Origin: Rhizomucor pusillus
Lineage: Eukaryota > Mucoromycota > Mucoromycetes > Mucorales > Lichtheimiaceae
Length of the DNA stretch: 64,000 nucleotides
NCBI GenBank assembly: GCA_900175165.2
Contig: FWWN02000619.1
Span: 2,671-66,670 of the forward strand
Direction: 5' to 3'
In this document: positions 41,001 to 53,041 of the stretch, piece by piece
How positions within the stretch are numbered: position 1 is the stretch's first letter
Layout: each line of letters begins with the position of its first letter
The notes under the pieces: model-generated
What the model was told of the DNA's origin: nothing
Seen by the model: only the letters and a program-made list of their open reading frames with translations
The model's database searches: none
Made by a program: the position numbers and the translations under genes

Positions 41001-41754
41001 TGCTATGGTAACGCAGATAGCGTAATTGCCGCTATCTTGATCTTGACAGCTCTAATTATACACCAGACAATGGTTTCCCGCCGTGATGATGAGAGATGCA
41101 CGGCAGATGCTCACCCATCACTGGTTAACGGGCTTTTGAGATTATATTAGATGCATACAGAGGAAAGACCGCTGAAGAAAAGATTCTCTATAAATATAGA
41201 ATGATCGTGAATAGAGAACTTTAGTTGAGTCTCGTTGACGTAGTCTATCCATTTTGATATCACAATTACTGCGGTAGTGCTGCAGATACTGCGATACTTA
41301 ATCAATAGGATATATGTATGCACTGCGGTAGATACTGTTGCTGCGGGCTCGGTGTTTACTGTAACGGTGGTTCTACTTCGGTGGTCTTCGTGGTCTTTTC
41401 TCTGTGTGGGTTCGTAACGCAGACCAAGTGGCGTTATGACAACGGTGTCGTGCACCGACCTGATTGTGATAAAACAGCAGAAAAACACAATTGGAGACAG
41501 TGAAATGCTGTGAGAATGGATATACGTACATATGTATGTTGAACAACCTCCAAACGATGCTCAACGTTCATTATTATGTATTTTCACAGTATGTCTCAGA
41601 TAATGAAACAAATGGACCATTCATATTGCTTTGGAAAGCCTTTCACCCTTAGATCGATTTTGGAGCATGCACGGATGCGTCGAGGTTGTCCACGCCTACC
41701 TGGCCATTCGCATTGTCGATGAAACTTTTCCAGTTTTTAAAAACTTATAAGCCT
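41001..41754. other. Retroelement-derived spacer
   Basis: No gene. Contains further TGTCGTGCAC (41446) and GGTCTTCGTGG words shared with the LTR-like repeats to the left, so it is probably a mosaic of decayed LTRs. Confidence 0.35.
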
Positions 41755-41943
41755 TAAAGCTCGTCTCCATACAATGCATACATATACATATACAGTATAT
41801 ACCTGCGTTGGATCGTCAGATCGGATCCAGACCCTGGTCTGTGATCTGAATGTCATACCGGATCCAAAAAATGTGGATCTGGACCTGAGCAGATCGGTTC
41901 GGATCCGGATCAGATCGTCAGATCCAGATCGTTTGGCGATCCC
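41755..41943. mobile_element. GATC-rich element, partial copy in inverted orientation
   Basis: Read on the minus strand it matches the left end of 31608-32297 from the TA-flanked GGGATCGCCAAACGATCTGG terminus (at 41943) inward, including the dense GATC section and the ACTGTATAT...GCATTGTAT segment. The other end is missing. Confidence 0.7.
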
Positions 41944-42439
41944 TAATTCTGGGATCAGCGGGCATTCTGTCTGAAGAGGTTGTGTGCACTGATTGAAAGT
42001 TTTCATCTGACAGAGGTCGATTCAGATACCAGTTTGACCCCTATGTCAGCCATGCACCTTTATCTCAGTTGCATTCTGTTTTCTTTTCAGATTATCGATA
42101 TGATGATGTACGCAACCGTCCACCATTATTGGATCACGGAGTGTTTTCTAGACCCTTTTATTGCTCAATGTTTAACCAGATGTAAGTGGTTTACCATATT
42201 GCCCTCCTCCAGGTTGCGTATTACGATATCAGCAACACTGGTATCTTTGGATATAATGTATTGCATTGAATATGGGGTTATCGTTCTTGTAAATTGCGGG
42301 GTATCAATTTGTGGATTTGCTTGCAGGAATCCTATTCTATCGTCGGGTTTTATTTCTCTTTGATCGAGTAGACTTTCTTTCCTTTTGTTTGGTATAGGTT
42401 GACTTTCTTTGATATTACTTTTGGATGTACTTCGTTCAA
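41944..42439. other. No gene recognised
   Basis: Between two mobile fragments. The open frames here lack motifs. Confidence 0.35.
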
Positions 42440-42698
42440 GGACGTGATGCAAGTTTATTTGGAGTTGGAGCTGGCGCTTCAAACGGGGAAGGATTCTTTG
42501 GGTGGAGGCATGGAGGTGAATCCTAGCGAATTGGTACCGATGCATACCCAAAACATATGGGTTTGTTTTTAAAAACCACTGGGCCATCTTTTTGGATGAA
42601 CACGCACATTTTGGATGGAGGAACTCGGTAATCCATGCTCGACCATCCCAATGCCTCCACCCAAAGAATCTAACTCCAACTAAACTTGGATCACCTCC
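42440..42698. mobile_element. Foldback MITE, family D, opposite orientation (copy D3)
   Basis: 259 bp with ends GGACGTGATGCAAG and CTTGGATCACCTCC. The unpaired centre is reversed relative to D1 and D2, so the copy lies the other way round, and the right arm has lost about 25 bp. It is the most diverged copy. Confidence 0.8.
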
Positions 42699-42864
42699 GC
42701 TGGGAGCTGGGACAGGGTAGTGCCCATCCCAATTATGTAGGCCCAGCCCAATTATAACTGGGATAGGAGGGACATCCCATGAGGAGTCCTAGGCGGGAAG
42801 TCTATGATGACATGCTTTTTATCAAACTTTTGCTGTTGACTAGTTACCGTATGATGCATTCTTT

Positions 42865-44665
42865 TTAGGTGCTAACGTCAATGGATGTTCCATCATTGTT
42901 TGGTTTGCTGGCAATTTCAATGGTTTTATCCTCTAACCATTTGTTGATAGTCTCCTTTATGATATCCTTGGATTTCTCAGGTAGATCGTATTGCCTTCGA
43001 TATGATTTGACACCTGGCGTTGTATCTAGTTCTATGATCGATTCCGGCACGTTGCAGAAGAAGTCTTTAGGTATTTGAGCATTCAATTTTAATAAGGGTA
43101 TCATGGCAATGTGCAATTGTAGTTGTTCATTTTTTGAACCAGCTGGTGATTCATTAGGTTTGTAGCCAGGAGCAACTGGTGTTTCTTCAACTTTTTGTCG
43201 TTCAGACCGATGTTCAAGTAAACCGTGATGCCAATGCCCAATTTGGAAATGAGTGTGGTGACGATTGTGTTTATCGTGAGATAGCAGTAATAGACAGAGA
43301 CCGTGAAATACTGTGAGACTCTTGTAAGGTTTTTATTATGTCACCACAACTTTATATACTTCTATCAGATCGGAGATGATGTTATATGTCCGTTTCATTC
43401 TCCTCTTTCTTGCAACCTTGGATACCACAATGAGGTCTAATCCGATAGTTGCTACTGTTCCTGCAGAATGCGGTAGCACTTCGAATGAATGTGTATACGT
43501 CTTGTCGCCATACCTCATTTGGATATTGTGGACCTCACCATAACGTTTGATAGTGATGTCTTTTCCTATATTTGCATCTCCTGCAGTAAGTGTAACAGTT
43601 CTATGGTTCACTGCAACAATCGGTAATTTATTTCCTTTGACAAAATTTAAGACCAGAAAAGATCTATCTGCACCCATATCGAGTAGTGCCATGATTTGCT
43701 CTGTATGGTTAATGGTACCATAATTGACGCGTTAGTGTTTTCTTTGCAGGTTCTTACGATAGGGTTATTCCTACCCTTCATCATTTCTTCTTCGTCTAGG
43801 CGAAGGAATCGTAAATTTTTCCCCGTTTTAGCCGTTTTAGCTTTGATTTCCCTGGCTTTGCGTGCTTCTATCATTTCTTCACAGAGATGCCGAAATTTGG
43901 ATGGGACTTCTTGCAGTATCTGCACATGTTGCTATTTGCGGATGTAGCGAAAGAATTTTTGTTTTTCTTGCTTCTCTTTTTCTTTTCAAACTGTTCTTCG
44001 TCATCTTCTTCGCTCGTATCCGAGTCATTATGAGCTGATATTTCTCCTTCCGTCAACGTCAATACCGCTTTGTATGACCGGATCCAAAGTGTTCGGCATC
44101 TTGTGCGAAAACTGGTTTGCTACGACACCCCAAGCATTTTTTCGATATTTATCATTGAGAGAAGAGAGAAGACAAGTACCGGTAAACCAGATCTTCGTTG
44201 TCCGGTATGCCCTAAGAGCAAGCATATTCTTGGAGATTTGTGGAGTAGCCTCGCAAGGATTCCGTACGGCCTTTTTCATTATGCGCAACTTATATCTTCT
44301 ATAAAAGATGGCATAGCGGCTATTGAAGGCTTTGATAACCTCTGCCTTGAACCGTTGCCAAGTTTGGATTCCTTCTTTTCCATGGCTCGTACAATCCATG
44401 CTCTGCGGTTTGCATCACACGTCAGGAGTATCAGTCTTTTCCATTTCTCATCAACGCTCAAAGCATTCATCGAGAAATTGTTCGAACGAATTGTAGGCTT
44501 TCGCCTTTGGATCGTGCCGGTGTTGACCTCGCAGTTGGAATGCAGGCAACTTTGGTGGCACAATAGAAATCTTACGGTCCTTATATAGTTTTTCTTTTCT
44601 ACAGTCTCTGAGGCCATGCCTTCAAGTTCCAAACACTCCTTTTGGATGCGTTCCATGGTGACCAA
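42865..44665 (-). pseudogene. Ty3/gypsy-like retrotransposon remnant (gag, protease, start of RT)
   Basis: On the minus strand, from right to left: gag-like fragments (WQRFKAEVIKAFNSRYAIFY, about 44665-44030), a zinc-knuckle-like CRYCKKSHPNF near 43900, a retroviral-type aspartic protease (ALLDMGADRSFLVLNFV near 43690, where the usual DTG is DMG), and the very start of reverse transcriptase (VKSYRRQYDLPEKSKDII near 43010). RT, RNase H and integrase domains are absent. The gag-PR-RT order fits Ty3/gypsy. Frames are interrupted. Confidence 0.7.
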
Positions 44666-47331
44666 GCGGTCTCTCCAATTTTCATAACTACTGAGTCCTA
44701 ATGACTAGAATGTTATAGCTAGGGATTGGGCTTTTTGACTTCGACGACAAACAAGTCAACTTGTACTGGCGATGTGAGTAGTAGGTCAAGAAGTCCGGGA
44801 AGTAATGGATAGCATTTGCATTCGCTTTGGTTGCCTCTAGCTCGGAATTTGCCCTAGCAATAGCGTTTCAGCCAAACAGGAAAGGAAGCATGATTTGTCA
44901 TACAAGCCATTTGCAGCTAAATCTTTCGCCTTCAACAAATACATATTGCAGAGGTAAATGAAGAAGAAGCCAGTGGACTATTGTGTCCTCCGTGATCTTC
45001 ATATCAAATTTTCTGGCTGGAGGGTATACTCTGACAAAACATCAGCTGTATTGCTGCGCTTCGGATGGTTTGATTGTGCCGTATAAGCTCCCATTCATCC
45101 TCGACACCGGCCACCAGTTTTAAATCGTAGTGATAGTTTCAAAAAAGGATTTACTCACCTCGCTTGTACGGCCGATCCAAGTCTGGTCAATCGTATTACC
45201 AAAACTAAATTCGACGGCGCTATGCTTGTAGTAGCAAAACTGATGCAAAACCAGTAGAGAATGGAGGCTTACAAAGGCTAAGCGATTCTTATTTAATGCG
45301 GATTTCACTGAAATCCTCTTCGGTTACGGGGAACGAGCGTAGTGAGTCAAGTGCAGGGAGGGTAGCGACCATTAAAGCAATTTAAAAAGATGAAGGTGGA
45401 TAGTAACTCTGCAGCATGTTCTGAAGCTTATATGAAGCCTGGGACATGCATCGCTGATATTGGGCTCGTGGCTGAAAAGCAAAAATGGATCAGGGAAACA
45501 GGCTAGAAAGAAGATGCAGGCGACAGATATGTGTAAAATGGTACGCTTTGGTGAGTTGAGGTGCTATTGGATCATCACTCATAACATGACAAGCTTACTT
45601 GTGTTGAGAGAGAATGGTACTGTACAAAACGACTACCGATAGAACAGGAGCCGGTATATTCAGGATATGCTTGACGGCTTACGTAGAGTCATCAGACAGA
45701 AGGCTGTTGAGGTTGGGACTGTTGGACAGATACATTTTTGAATAGAGTCGACATGACGGATGGTATTGGGAGTAGGCGAGCCTGGAAAGAAGGCAGGCGA
45801 AAACAATATCCAAGTTAGCATGCAAAGATAACCTATTTACTTGGTCAACACATCAACATTAACTATAGAAGATAGATAAAGCCAAAGCCGAGCTTCTCCG
45901 ACACTGCGTGGATGCGACTAACTCTCCTTACAGTCAACGAGCGAGATGACATTTGAAGGAAAGCGACGCTTCTACTCTTGATCAACACGCAAGATGATCT
46001 TTGAGTATGCAATGTGGGAGCAGCTATAGGATTTGGCTTAGCATGAGAGAGAATGTGTTGTATGTTTCTGTAAAGTCCAAGGAGCTCAACCGGAATCGCG
46101 GGGTGTCACTATGCTTGGGCTTTATTAAAATCCGCGGCAGCATTGCTCGGACTAGAATAGTGTGTGTGTGTGTACACATGACATAGACGAGATGATGGGA
46201 AAAGGTGGAAAAAGGTATGACGGAGAGGATTTCGTGGTCAATCAAATCCTATTATGCAGCGCTTGAACAAAGGAAGGATGGGTTACAAAGAAGTTGTCTC
46301 GCTCCTTACTAATGTCATGTAGCATGAATGGATCTCTTATGTATATTCTCGATTTTAAGGCATGGTTTGGGGCTGTTAAGTTTTCTCATCAACTACATAT
46401 GCTTCATTGTCTGTCCAAGGGTGACTATTATCTGCTGTCCGAAGCAATCCCTAAATGCAAACGGGGCTGAACCAAGTTGTAGAGTAGTAGCGAGTGGCTA
46501 GCAAATCGAAATCCAATAGTACTATCAAACGGGCTGTATGAAGAGGATGTGTGTAGCGATAGCCACGCTACCTATTACAATTTTAAAACAAAACTAGAAA
46601 AACTGACGGCGTCAGAGCCTCTATTACGAACTTCCGGGAAGACAGGTGTCCTTTATTGAGTATTGATATGCTATGAATTCATTGAGGTGCTCTGGCAGAG
46701 CTCCCTTTTACGAAGGAACTGTACTTCCACTAGAATAGCACAAGCAGATCTTATGTTGTTGACAGCTGCCCAGTCAAGATGGCCTGAGATACATTACGTT
46801 AGAGAGAAGGGAGGAAATCTGCCTGTTGGTAGCAGAAAAAATAATACTTTTTGTAATAGCCAGTACCTTACGATGTGCAAAAGTAAGAATATCACGGTTT
46901 ATACTCAATATAGCTTCCAGCGCACGCTTCTCTTTGAATGCTACTAGTCATGAGTGATGTAACATGCGCCAAATCCATGCCGAGTAGAAAATGATATCGG
47001 CACAGACTGTACAATGCTAGTTTCAAATAAAATTGTAAATACATATGAATTAAATTTCGATTCATCGAAACAAAGTACCGAGACCAAGGACTCACGATAT
47101 CGTCGAAGAGAAGTCGAAACATCAATGGCATTTTGCGAACTGTCAGCAGAGCGGAGAAAATTTTTCTCCACTCAAACAGACTCCTGGCAAAAACTTTTGT
47201 TCCCTGTTGCCCAACGAAGCCTGTAAACTAGCGTTGAAAAGCTTGTCAACGAGTAAGGTAATTTGCATCATTTGGGTTGTCCAGAGACAGTCGAATGAAC
47301 TGCTGTGTGTAGGGGAGGGGAGCAAACGGAA
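44666..47331. other. Decayed, gene-free stretch
   Basis: 2.7 kb without recognisable coding sequence. Open frames are short and lack family motifs. It probably consists of old transposon debris plus the promoter of the PPR gene at its right end. Confidence 0.4.
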
Positions 47332-50300
47332 ATGAAGACCCGACACTACAGCCATGCTTGGGCTGCTGCAAGAATCTGTCAGAGCATTTGGCTTGAAAGC
47401 AAACAGCAAACCAGCATGGTAGGCGGGCGACGTCTGCCTTGCCATGCGTGGATATGGCGCATTGTCCAACCGCGAAGAACTTGCACAACAGTTCCCGCGT
47501 CAACTAAGCGTCCATGTCTTGACAGATGCGATCTGAATATCGGTACCGTTAAACACGATCGTCGCTGCTTATTGTCATGGAGATTGGACAATCAAAAGAA
47601 TAGACGCTTTAGTCAGTTGACTCGAGACGTTTCAAGGTTACGATCTAAGCGCGCGACATACGAAGAAGATCCCGATGCGGTACTTTTGGCAGCTCTTGAG
47701 CAGTCCTCTGCGTCAATGGCTCAATCATTGATCAACATAATGTTCCACGCGCTGCGCAAACTGCGAAATCCATCTCTGGCATGGGAATCGTATTTGGATC
47801 TACGTGAACGGCATATGTTGCAATATCTATCTCGAGCTCAGTTTACTACCTTAATGCAGCAGTTTCGTCAGAAAAGTAATCACGCAGACGGCCTGAAATA
47901 CGTTGAGCAGCTTGTAGATGACATGCAGGATATGGGCTACAGCGTTAGCAAAAAGGAGCAGATGATACTGTTACGGTTGTACGGCATGAACGGGAGATTG
48001 TCCGAAATGGAGCGAATTTATCAGGGTCTCTCTCGGGATGCTAAAATTTCGGAACAAGAAGAATTACAGAAAGCAGCCAACAACGTCTTGACGGCCTATC
48101 AAATGCATATGAATAAGATTGGTACAAGAACAGCCCTGGAAAAGTCGTTGGACATGTACTGTACCATGATACGGAGCGACATACAACCTTCAAAAGCAAC
48201 ATCGAGACTCTTGATGGAGGTGGTGCGAAGTGATGGAAGCAGCGCAGAGACTTGCAAGCTCGTGTGGGACTGGCTTTGGAACGATGTCGGTATGAGCAAT
48301 GGACATGTCTCTTTAGAACCTTACCTGTACAAGAAATTGGTCCTCTATTTTTGCAGCGCAGGCGCTGCCGATTATGCCCTTCAGGTGTACGATGCAATGC
48401 TCCACGATGGCGTGAAACCTGGCAGAATCACGATGAATGCTCTTTTGCACAAAGTAGGTCGCAGCGGCGATATCAAGAAAGCCATGGAAATCTTTGAACA
48501 TATGCAAACGAGTCCTGCAACCAAACCTGATTTGGTCACTTTTAATGCCTTGATTGATATATACGCACACAAGCGTCCAAATGCTGATACTAAAGGTGCT
48601 ACCGAGATGTACCAACTCTTGCAAGAAGCTGGATTCGCGCCTGATATCACAACGATTGGTATACTGGTCGATATGTTTGCAAAGCAGGGAAATATTGAAA
48701 TGGTTCGGCGACTGTATCGCGAGACGATCCATACACAAAAGATTATGCCAAACGAGCATATCTTGTCATCTTTGATTACTTGCTTTATTCAAAACAACGA
48801 TCACGAAGCGGCACTGGATTTGCTGGCAATTATGCGAAAACATAAAAAGGCCGGGGAGCAAGTTGGCTTACCTGTATATAATCAGTTGATCCAGCACTTC
48901 GTCCGGAAACGACAAATTGAAGACGCAATGACGCTTTTGGATTTAATGAGTCAGTCTCAGCTATCAGCGAATGCGAGAACGTTTCAACCCATCCTTAATC
49001 TCCTGGCTAACGACGGCGATGTCTCGGGAGCTCGAATGGTACTGGATTTGATGGACAGATACGGTGTGAAAGCTGATCCTCATACATACGCGAGCCTTAT
49101 GGAAGCATACGCTAAATCTGGGGATCTGGAGGGTACTCAGCGTCTTTTCAACTTTTTCAAGACTCGATATAGACCAAATGCATATACCTTCAATATACTT
49201 ATATACGCCCTAATAATGCACAACGAAATGGAAATGGTCATTGACACATACAAGCGCATGCTTAAGACATACATCAGGATGGACGAATACACGTACAGTT
49301 TGCTCATGTATTACTTTGGGCAACGAAAAGATCCGGCTGCTGTGGAAGCTCTTTTAAAAACCATGGAAAGCAAGGGTATCAAACCAAATGTCACCGCATT
49401 TACGACGTTGATGCAGAGCTACTATCTATGCGAACGCTCTGATGATGCTTTGAAAGTACTCGATCGTATGAAAGAAGCCGGAGTGCAGCCCAACTTTGTG
49501 ACGACGAGCGTTCTTGTCAACGGAAGCGTGCAGAATGGGGATATTGCGCTTGCAGAATCAATAGTATCCAATGTAGTTCGACGCGCACAGAATCAAACTG
49601 AGGAGTACAAGCTAAAAGTCAATGATGAATACCAGAACTACGATGAACTAGCTGATGCAAAATACCCTGAAGATTACCACAATCGACTGCCTATAGTTGT
49701 TCAAGATTATATCGAAAATCGCCGTAGCCAACTGTCGCATCCAAAGATACCCCCAGCACACGTATTCAACCCACTTTTGCATGCGTATACCAATACGAAA
49801 GAATTCAACAAGGCCAAACGACTATTACGACAGATTCATGATCTTGGTGTGCAGATCAATGAAACAATCTTCGTAACAATTATGAAGATGTACGCCGAGG
49901 ATAATCGCATTGATATCGTGGAGAAGATGTGGCAGTGCTTAAGAGAACAATACAGCGGTACCATCGATATGACAGAATTAGACCCGATCGTCGTAGGCAT
50001 CTCCATGCCTGTTCAATGTCCAGATGTGGTTCAACTCTTGCTTCAAATCCGTCCGGAACTCGAGAACGAGGATATAGCGAACAGACAACGTGTCGTAACG
50101 AGCCCTTGGGCATTATCTGTTTACATGGACGCCTTGTCTCGAGCAGGCAAACTTGACGAGATCGAACGCGTGTGGGAGCAACTGTCCAACGAGAATTATC
50201 CCTTCGACGAGCATAACTGGAATTCACGGATACGGTATCTTCTTCAAGCTGGAAAGGATCGACAGGCTTGCCAAGATGCTGCTGAACATCTACTCGGTCA

Positions 50301-50490
50301 ATCTACTCAAAAGTCTACTCGTAAAATGGCCTATCGCATACAAGAAAACCATCCTCGACTGCACTTGAAAACATGCAATGCATTCTCCAAGCATTATCAA
50401 TGGCCTCAAGTCTATAAATCCGCGGAAGAACTACGTCAAGCCGTGATTCTCCATATTCGCAAGATGACAAACACTGAAGCATCCTGGTAA
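47332..50490 (+). CDS. Large pentatricopeptide repeat (PPR) protein, probably mitochondrial
   Basis: A single-exon ORF of 1052 codons from the ATG at 47332. The first about 110 residues are Arg/Cys/Ser-rich and poor in acids, fitting a mitochondrial presequence. From about residue 160 onward there are many 35-residue PPR units with the usual helix-turn-helix pattern and G-x-x-P/A-(D/N)-x-x-T-(F/Y) turns, for example VKPGRITMNALLHKVGRSGD, TKPDLVTFNALIDIYAHKRP, VKADPHTYASLMEAYAKSGD and IKPNVTAFTTLMQSYYLCER. I count roughly 14-18 units. Fungal PPR proteins bind organellar transcripts and act in their stability, processing or translation. The lack of introns contrasts with its neighbours and is common for PPR genes. 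Exact orthology is not assigned. Confidence 0.9.
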   Translation: MKTRHYSHAWAAARICQSIWLESKQQTSMVGGRRLPCHAWIWRIVQPRRTCTTVPASTKRPCLDRCDLNIGTVKHDRRCLLSWRLDNQKNRRFSQLTRDVSRLRSKRATYEEDPDAVLLAALEQSSASMAQSLINIMFHALRKLRNPSLAWESYLDLRERHMLQYLSRAQFTTLMQQFRQKSNHADGLKYVEQLVDDMQDMGYSVSKKEQMILLRLYGMNGRLSEMERIYQGLSRDAKISEQEELQKAANNVLTAYQMHMNKIGTRTALEKSLDMYCTMIRSDIQPSKATSRLLMEVVRSDGSSAETCKLVWDWLWNDVGMSNGHVSLEPYLYKKLVLYFCSAGAADYALQVYDAMLHDGVKPGRITMNALLHKVGRSGDIKKAMEIFEHMQTSPATKPDLVTFNALIDIYAHKRPNADTKGATEMYQLLQEAGFAPDITTIGILVDMFAKQGNIEMVRRLYRETIHTQKIMPNEHILSSLITCFIQNNDHEAALDLLAIMRKHKKAGEQVGLPVYNQLIQHFVRKRQIEDAMTLLDLMSQSQLSANARTFQPILNLLANDGDVSGARMVLDLMDRYGVKADPHTYASLMEAYAKSGDLEGTQRLFNFFKTRYRPNAYTFNILIYALIMHNEMEMVIDTYKRMLKTYIRMDEYTYSLLMYYFGQRKDPAAVEALLKTMESKGIKPNVTAFTTLMQSYYLCERSDDALKVLDRMKEAGVQPNFVTTSVLVNGSVQNGDIALAESIVSNVVRRAQNQTEEYKLKVNDEYQNYDELADAKYPEDYHNRLPIVVQDYIENRRSQLSHPKIPPAHVFNPLLHAYTNTKEFNKAKRLLRQIHDLGVQINETIFVTIMKMYAEDNRIDIVEKMWQCLREQYSGTIDMTELDPIVVGISMPVQCPDVVQLLLQIRPELENEDIANRQRVVTSPWALSVYMDALSRAGKLDEIERVWEQLSNENYPFDEHNWNSRIRYLLQAGKDRQACQDAAEHLLGQSTQKSTRKMAYRIQENHPRLHLKTCNAFSKHYQWPQVYKSAEELRQAVILHIRKMTNTEASW

Positions 50491-50865
50491 AAGTTTTAGT
50501 GAATGGGCCTGGCTGCATAGACATTTTTTCACCTTCCTCCAATCGTGTATATTTTGCTGTAATTTGTAAAGCTTGCCAATATAAACATCCATGTATATGA
50601 TCCTTGCAATTGTTGCTAACAAGAGTAGAAAAGCAACTGTTATCGTTTGTCCCATAATTTCACAACAATAATCCCTGTCCAATCCATCCTTTTTGTGTGC
50701 AGCAGATGCTGGGCCTGAAATGCTTCCAACCGACTGCAGGTTCCGCACTTTGCACTCTGCCAAGACAGCGCCCTCTACTACGAGCTATCCCCCCAATTAG
50801 CGTGCAAACTATACCTCAATTGACCTGTTCTTCTTCCCAAGAAAGAGAAGTAGGTCGTTACAGGC
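50491..50865. other. Short intergenic region
   Basis: Between the PPR stop and the VPS4 start. Expected to hold the PPR 3' end and the VPS4 promoter; nothing specific was seen. Confidence 0.4.
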
Positions 50866-52752
50866 ATGTCAAATTCAGATTTCCTCGCGGTAAGTCACTT
50901 GACCTCAGTGTTGCTCTAGTGTTGCTCTACTCGAATAAAGTGATTCACTCGAGTCAACGCAGAAAGCTATCGAGATCGTCAAAAAGGCGACCGAAGAAGA
51001 TCATAAAGGCAATTACAAGGAAGCATATGCATATTACCAGAATGCGCTCGATTATTTCATGACAGCCATAAAATGTAATGACAGTGCAGGCCAAGTCGTG
51101 CTAGCAAGCTTCACGCTAATGTTTATCACTGCATATCAGACGAACGAAATGATCGTCTCAAGGAACCTATCCGGAAGCGCTTCATTGAATACCTTGATCG
51201 TGCCGAAATGTTAAAAGAATTCCTCAATAGCCAGGAGGAAAAGAAACAGCAAGAAGCTGTTGGGTCCAACGGCTCAAGTAAAAAGACAAAGTAAAGCAAA
51301 CTTTTTCAAGGATACAACCTTGTCATGTACTAATAGATATCAATGTTTTTCAGAAAAAAGGGGAGTGAAGCAGAGGAAGAAGAAGACGATCCTGAATTGA
51401 AGAAGATGCGTGCGAGCTTGACAGGTAAGTGAGACTAATATTTTATTCTTTGCTTTGGCAAATAACTTGGATCTAACCATGTCTCAACAACATTTTAGGT
51501 GTTATTTTGACTGAGAAACCGGATGTTCGTTGGGATGACGTCGCCGGTCTAGAGGGTGCCAAGGAAGCTATCAAGGAAGCCGTCATTCTTCCCATCCGTT
51601 TACCACATCTCTTTACTGGAAACCGCAAACCGTGGAAGGGTATATTGTTGTACGGACCTCCGGGTACCGGCAAGTCCTATCTAGCTAAAGCCGTGGCGAC
51701 GGAAGCAAATTCGACTTTCTTTTCCGTTTCTTCGTCCGATCTTGTATCGAAATGGCTGGGTGAGAGTGAGAGGTATGTAAACCTCGCGGTGAAGCGAGCA
51801 AAATGATGAACGGAGTACTTACGTTTTTTATACAGACTTGTCAAAAACCTGTTTCAAATGGCTCGTGAGAATAAGCCTGCCATCGTGTTCATCGATGAAA
51901 TCGATTCTCTTTGCGGATCCCGCGGTGAAGGAGAATCTGAAGCTGCTCGTCGTATAAAGACAGAATTTCTGGTACAGATGAATGGCGTTGGTCACGATAT
52001 GGACGGAATTCTAGTACTCGGCGCTACAAACATTCCTTGGCAGCTAGATTCTGCCATACGAAGAAGGTAAACAAAGACACATTTTAAAAATGTGTATTGG
52101 CCATTCATTGAGAGTATTATAGATTTGAGAAACGTATTTATATTCCCCTTCCTGATGCACACGCTCGAGCCCGAATGTTTGAATTAAACGTTGGCACTAC
52201 TCCTTGCTCGTTGACTGCCGCTGATTACAAGCACTTGGCGGAACTCACCGAAGGGTAAGATTTGGAAATCCAGAATTCTGCTTTTAGTGCCAACGCAGTC
52301 TTCTAGGTACTCTGGTTCAGATATCGCGATTCTAGTGCGGGATGCGCTCATGCAGCCAATTCGCAAAGTGCAAAGCGCAACCCATTTCAAATGGGCAAGT
52401 TGATGCAAAAGTTGTAATAGGTTTTTAGGCTGAGCAATATCTAATTACTTGCCATAGATTACTGCACCTTCGCGGCAAGATCCAAACACTACTCAGCGCT
52501 ATTTGACACCTTGCTCTCCAGGGGATCCTGATGCACAAGAGATGACTTGGATGGATATTACAGCCGAGCAATTGATGGAGCCAGATCTGACATTGCAGGA
52601 TTTCCTCAAAGCAGTGCAAACTTCACGTCCGACTGTTAACGAAGCAGACATTCAACAGCATATCAAGTTTACAAATGATTTTGGTTAGTTTACCGGTTGC
52701 AGCTGTCGCAAACATTAAGATGCTAATCGATATTTCAGGCCAGGAAGGTTAA
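50866..52752 (+). CDS. VPS4: VPS4, AAA ATPase that disassembles ESCRT-III
   Basis: Ten exons, which sum to 440 codons plus stop (usual size): 50866-50889, 50963-51074, 51140-51290, 51354-51424, 51499-51772, 51836-52066, 52123-52254, 52307-52394, 52458-52683 and 52739-52752. The first exon encodes only eight residues (MSNSDFLA). The N-terminal MIT domain ([20 protein letters not shown]) binds ESCRT-III tails. The AAA module has Walker A GPPGTGKS, the aromatic pore-loop region [12 protein letters not shown], Walker [11 protein letters not shown] and arginine-finger region DSAIRRRFEKRI. The C-terminal helix ends KFTNDFGQEG. The eighth intron begins GCAAGT rather than GT, a classic GC-AG intron; the frame and protein support this border. 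Acts in multivesicular body sorting and membrane scission at endosomes. Confidence 0.95.
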
Positions 52753-53041
52753 GGGTTAAGTCCTCAAAAACTTCCAAGGCCCTCCAGATTATCGTACCGA
52801 TCTAAATACGCTATCAAAACTGTTTACAGAGTCAAAAACGTCCTATTTGTTCATACTCTCCCTTATCACTCCTTCCGAAATGCGTCCTTTCTTCACCTTT
52901 CCCCCTTCTGTTGCAAGTATATATAAACTTGTAAACTGAATGTTTGAATTTTCATTATGCTCTGTTACTACTGGTGAAGAGCAGCATATGGAATGGACGG
53001 TAACAGATGTAGCAGAATGGTAGTAGGGAATATGCGAACCA

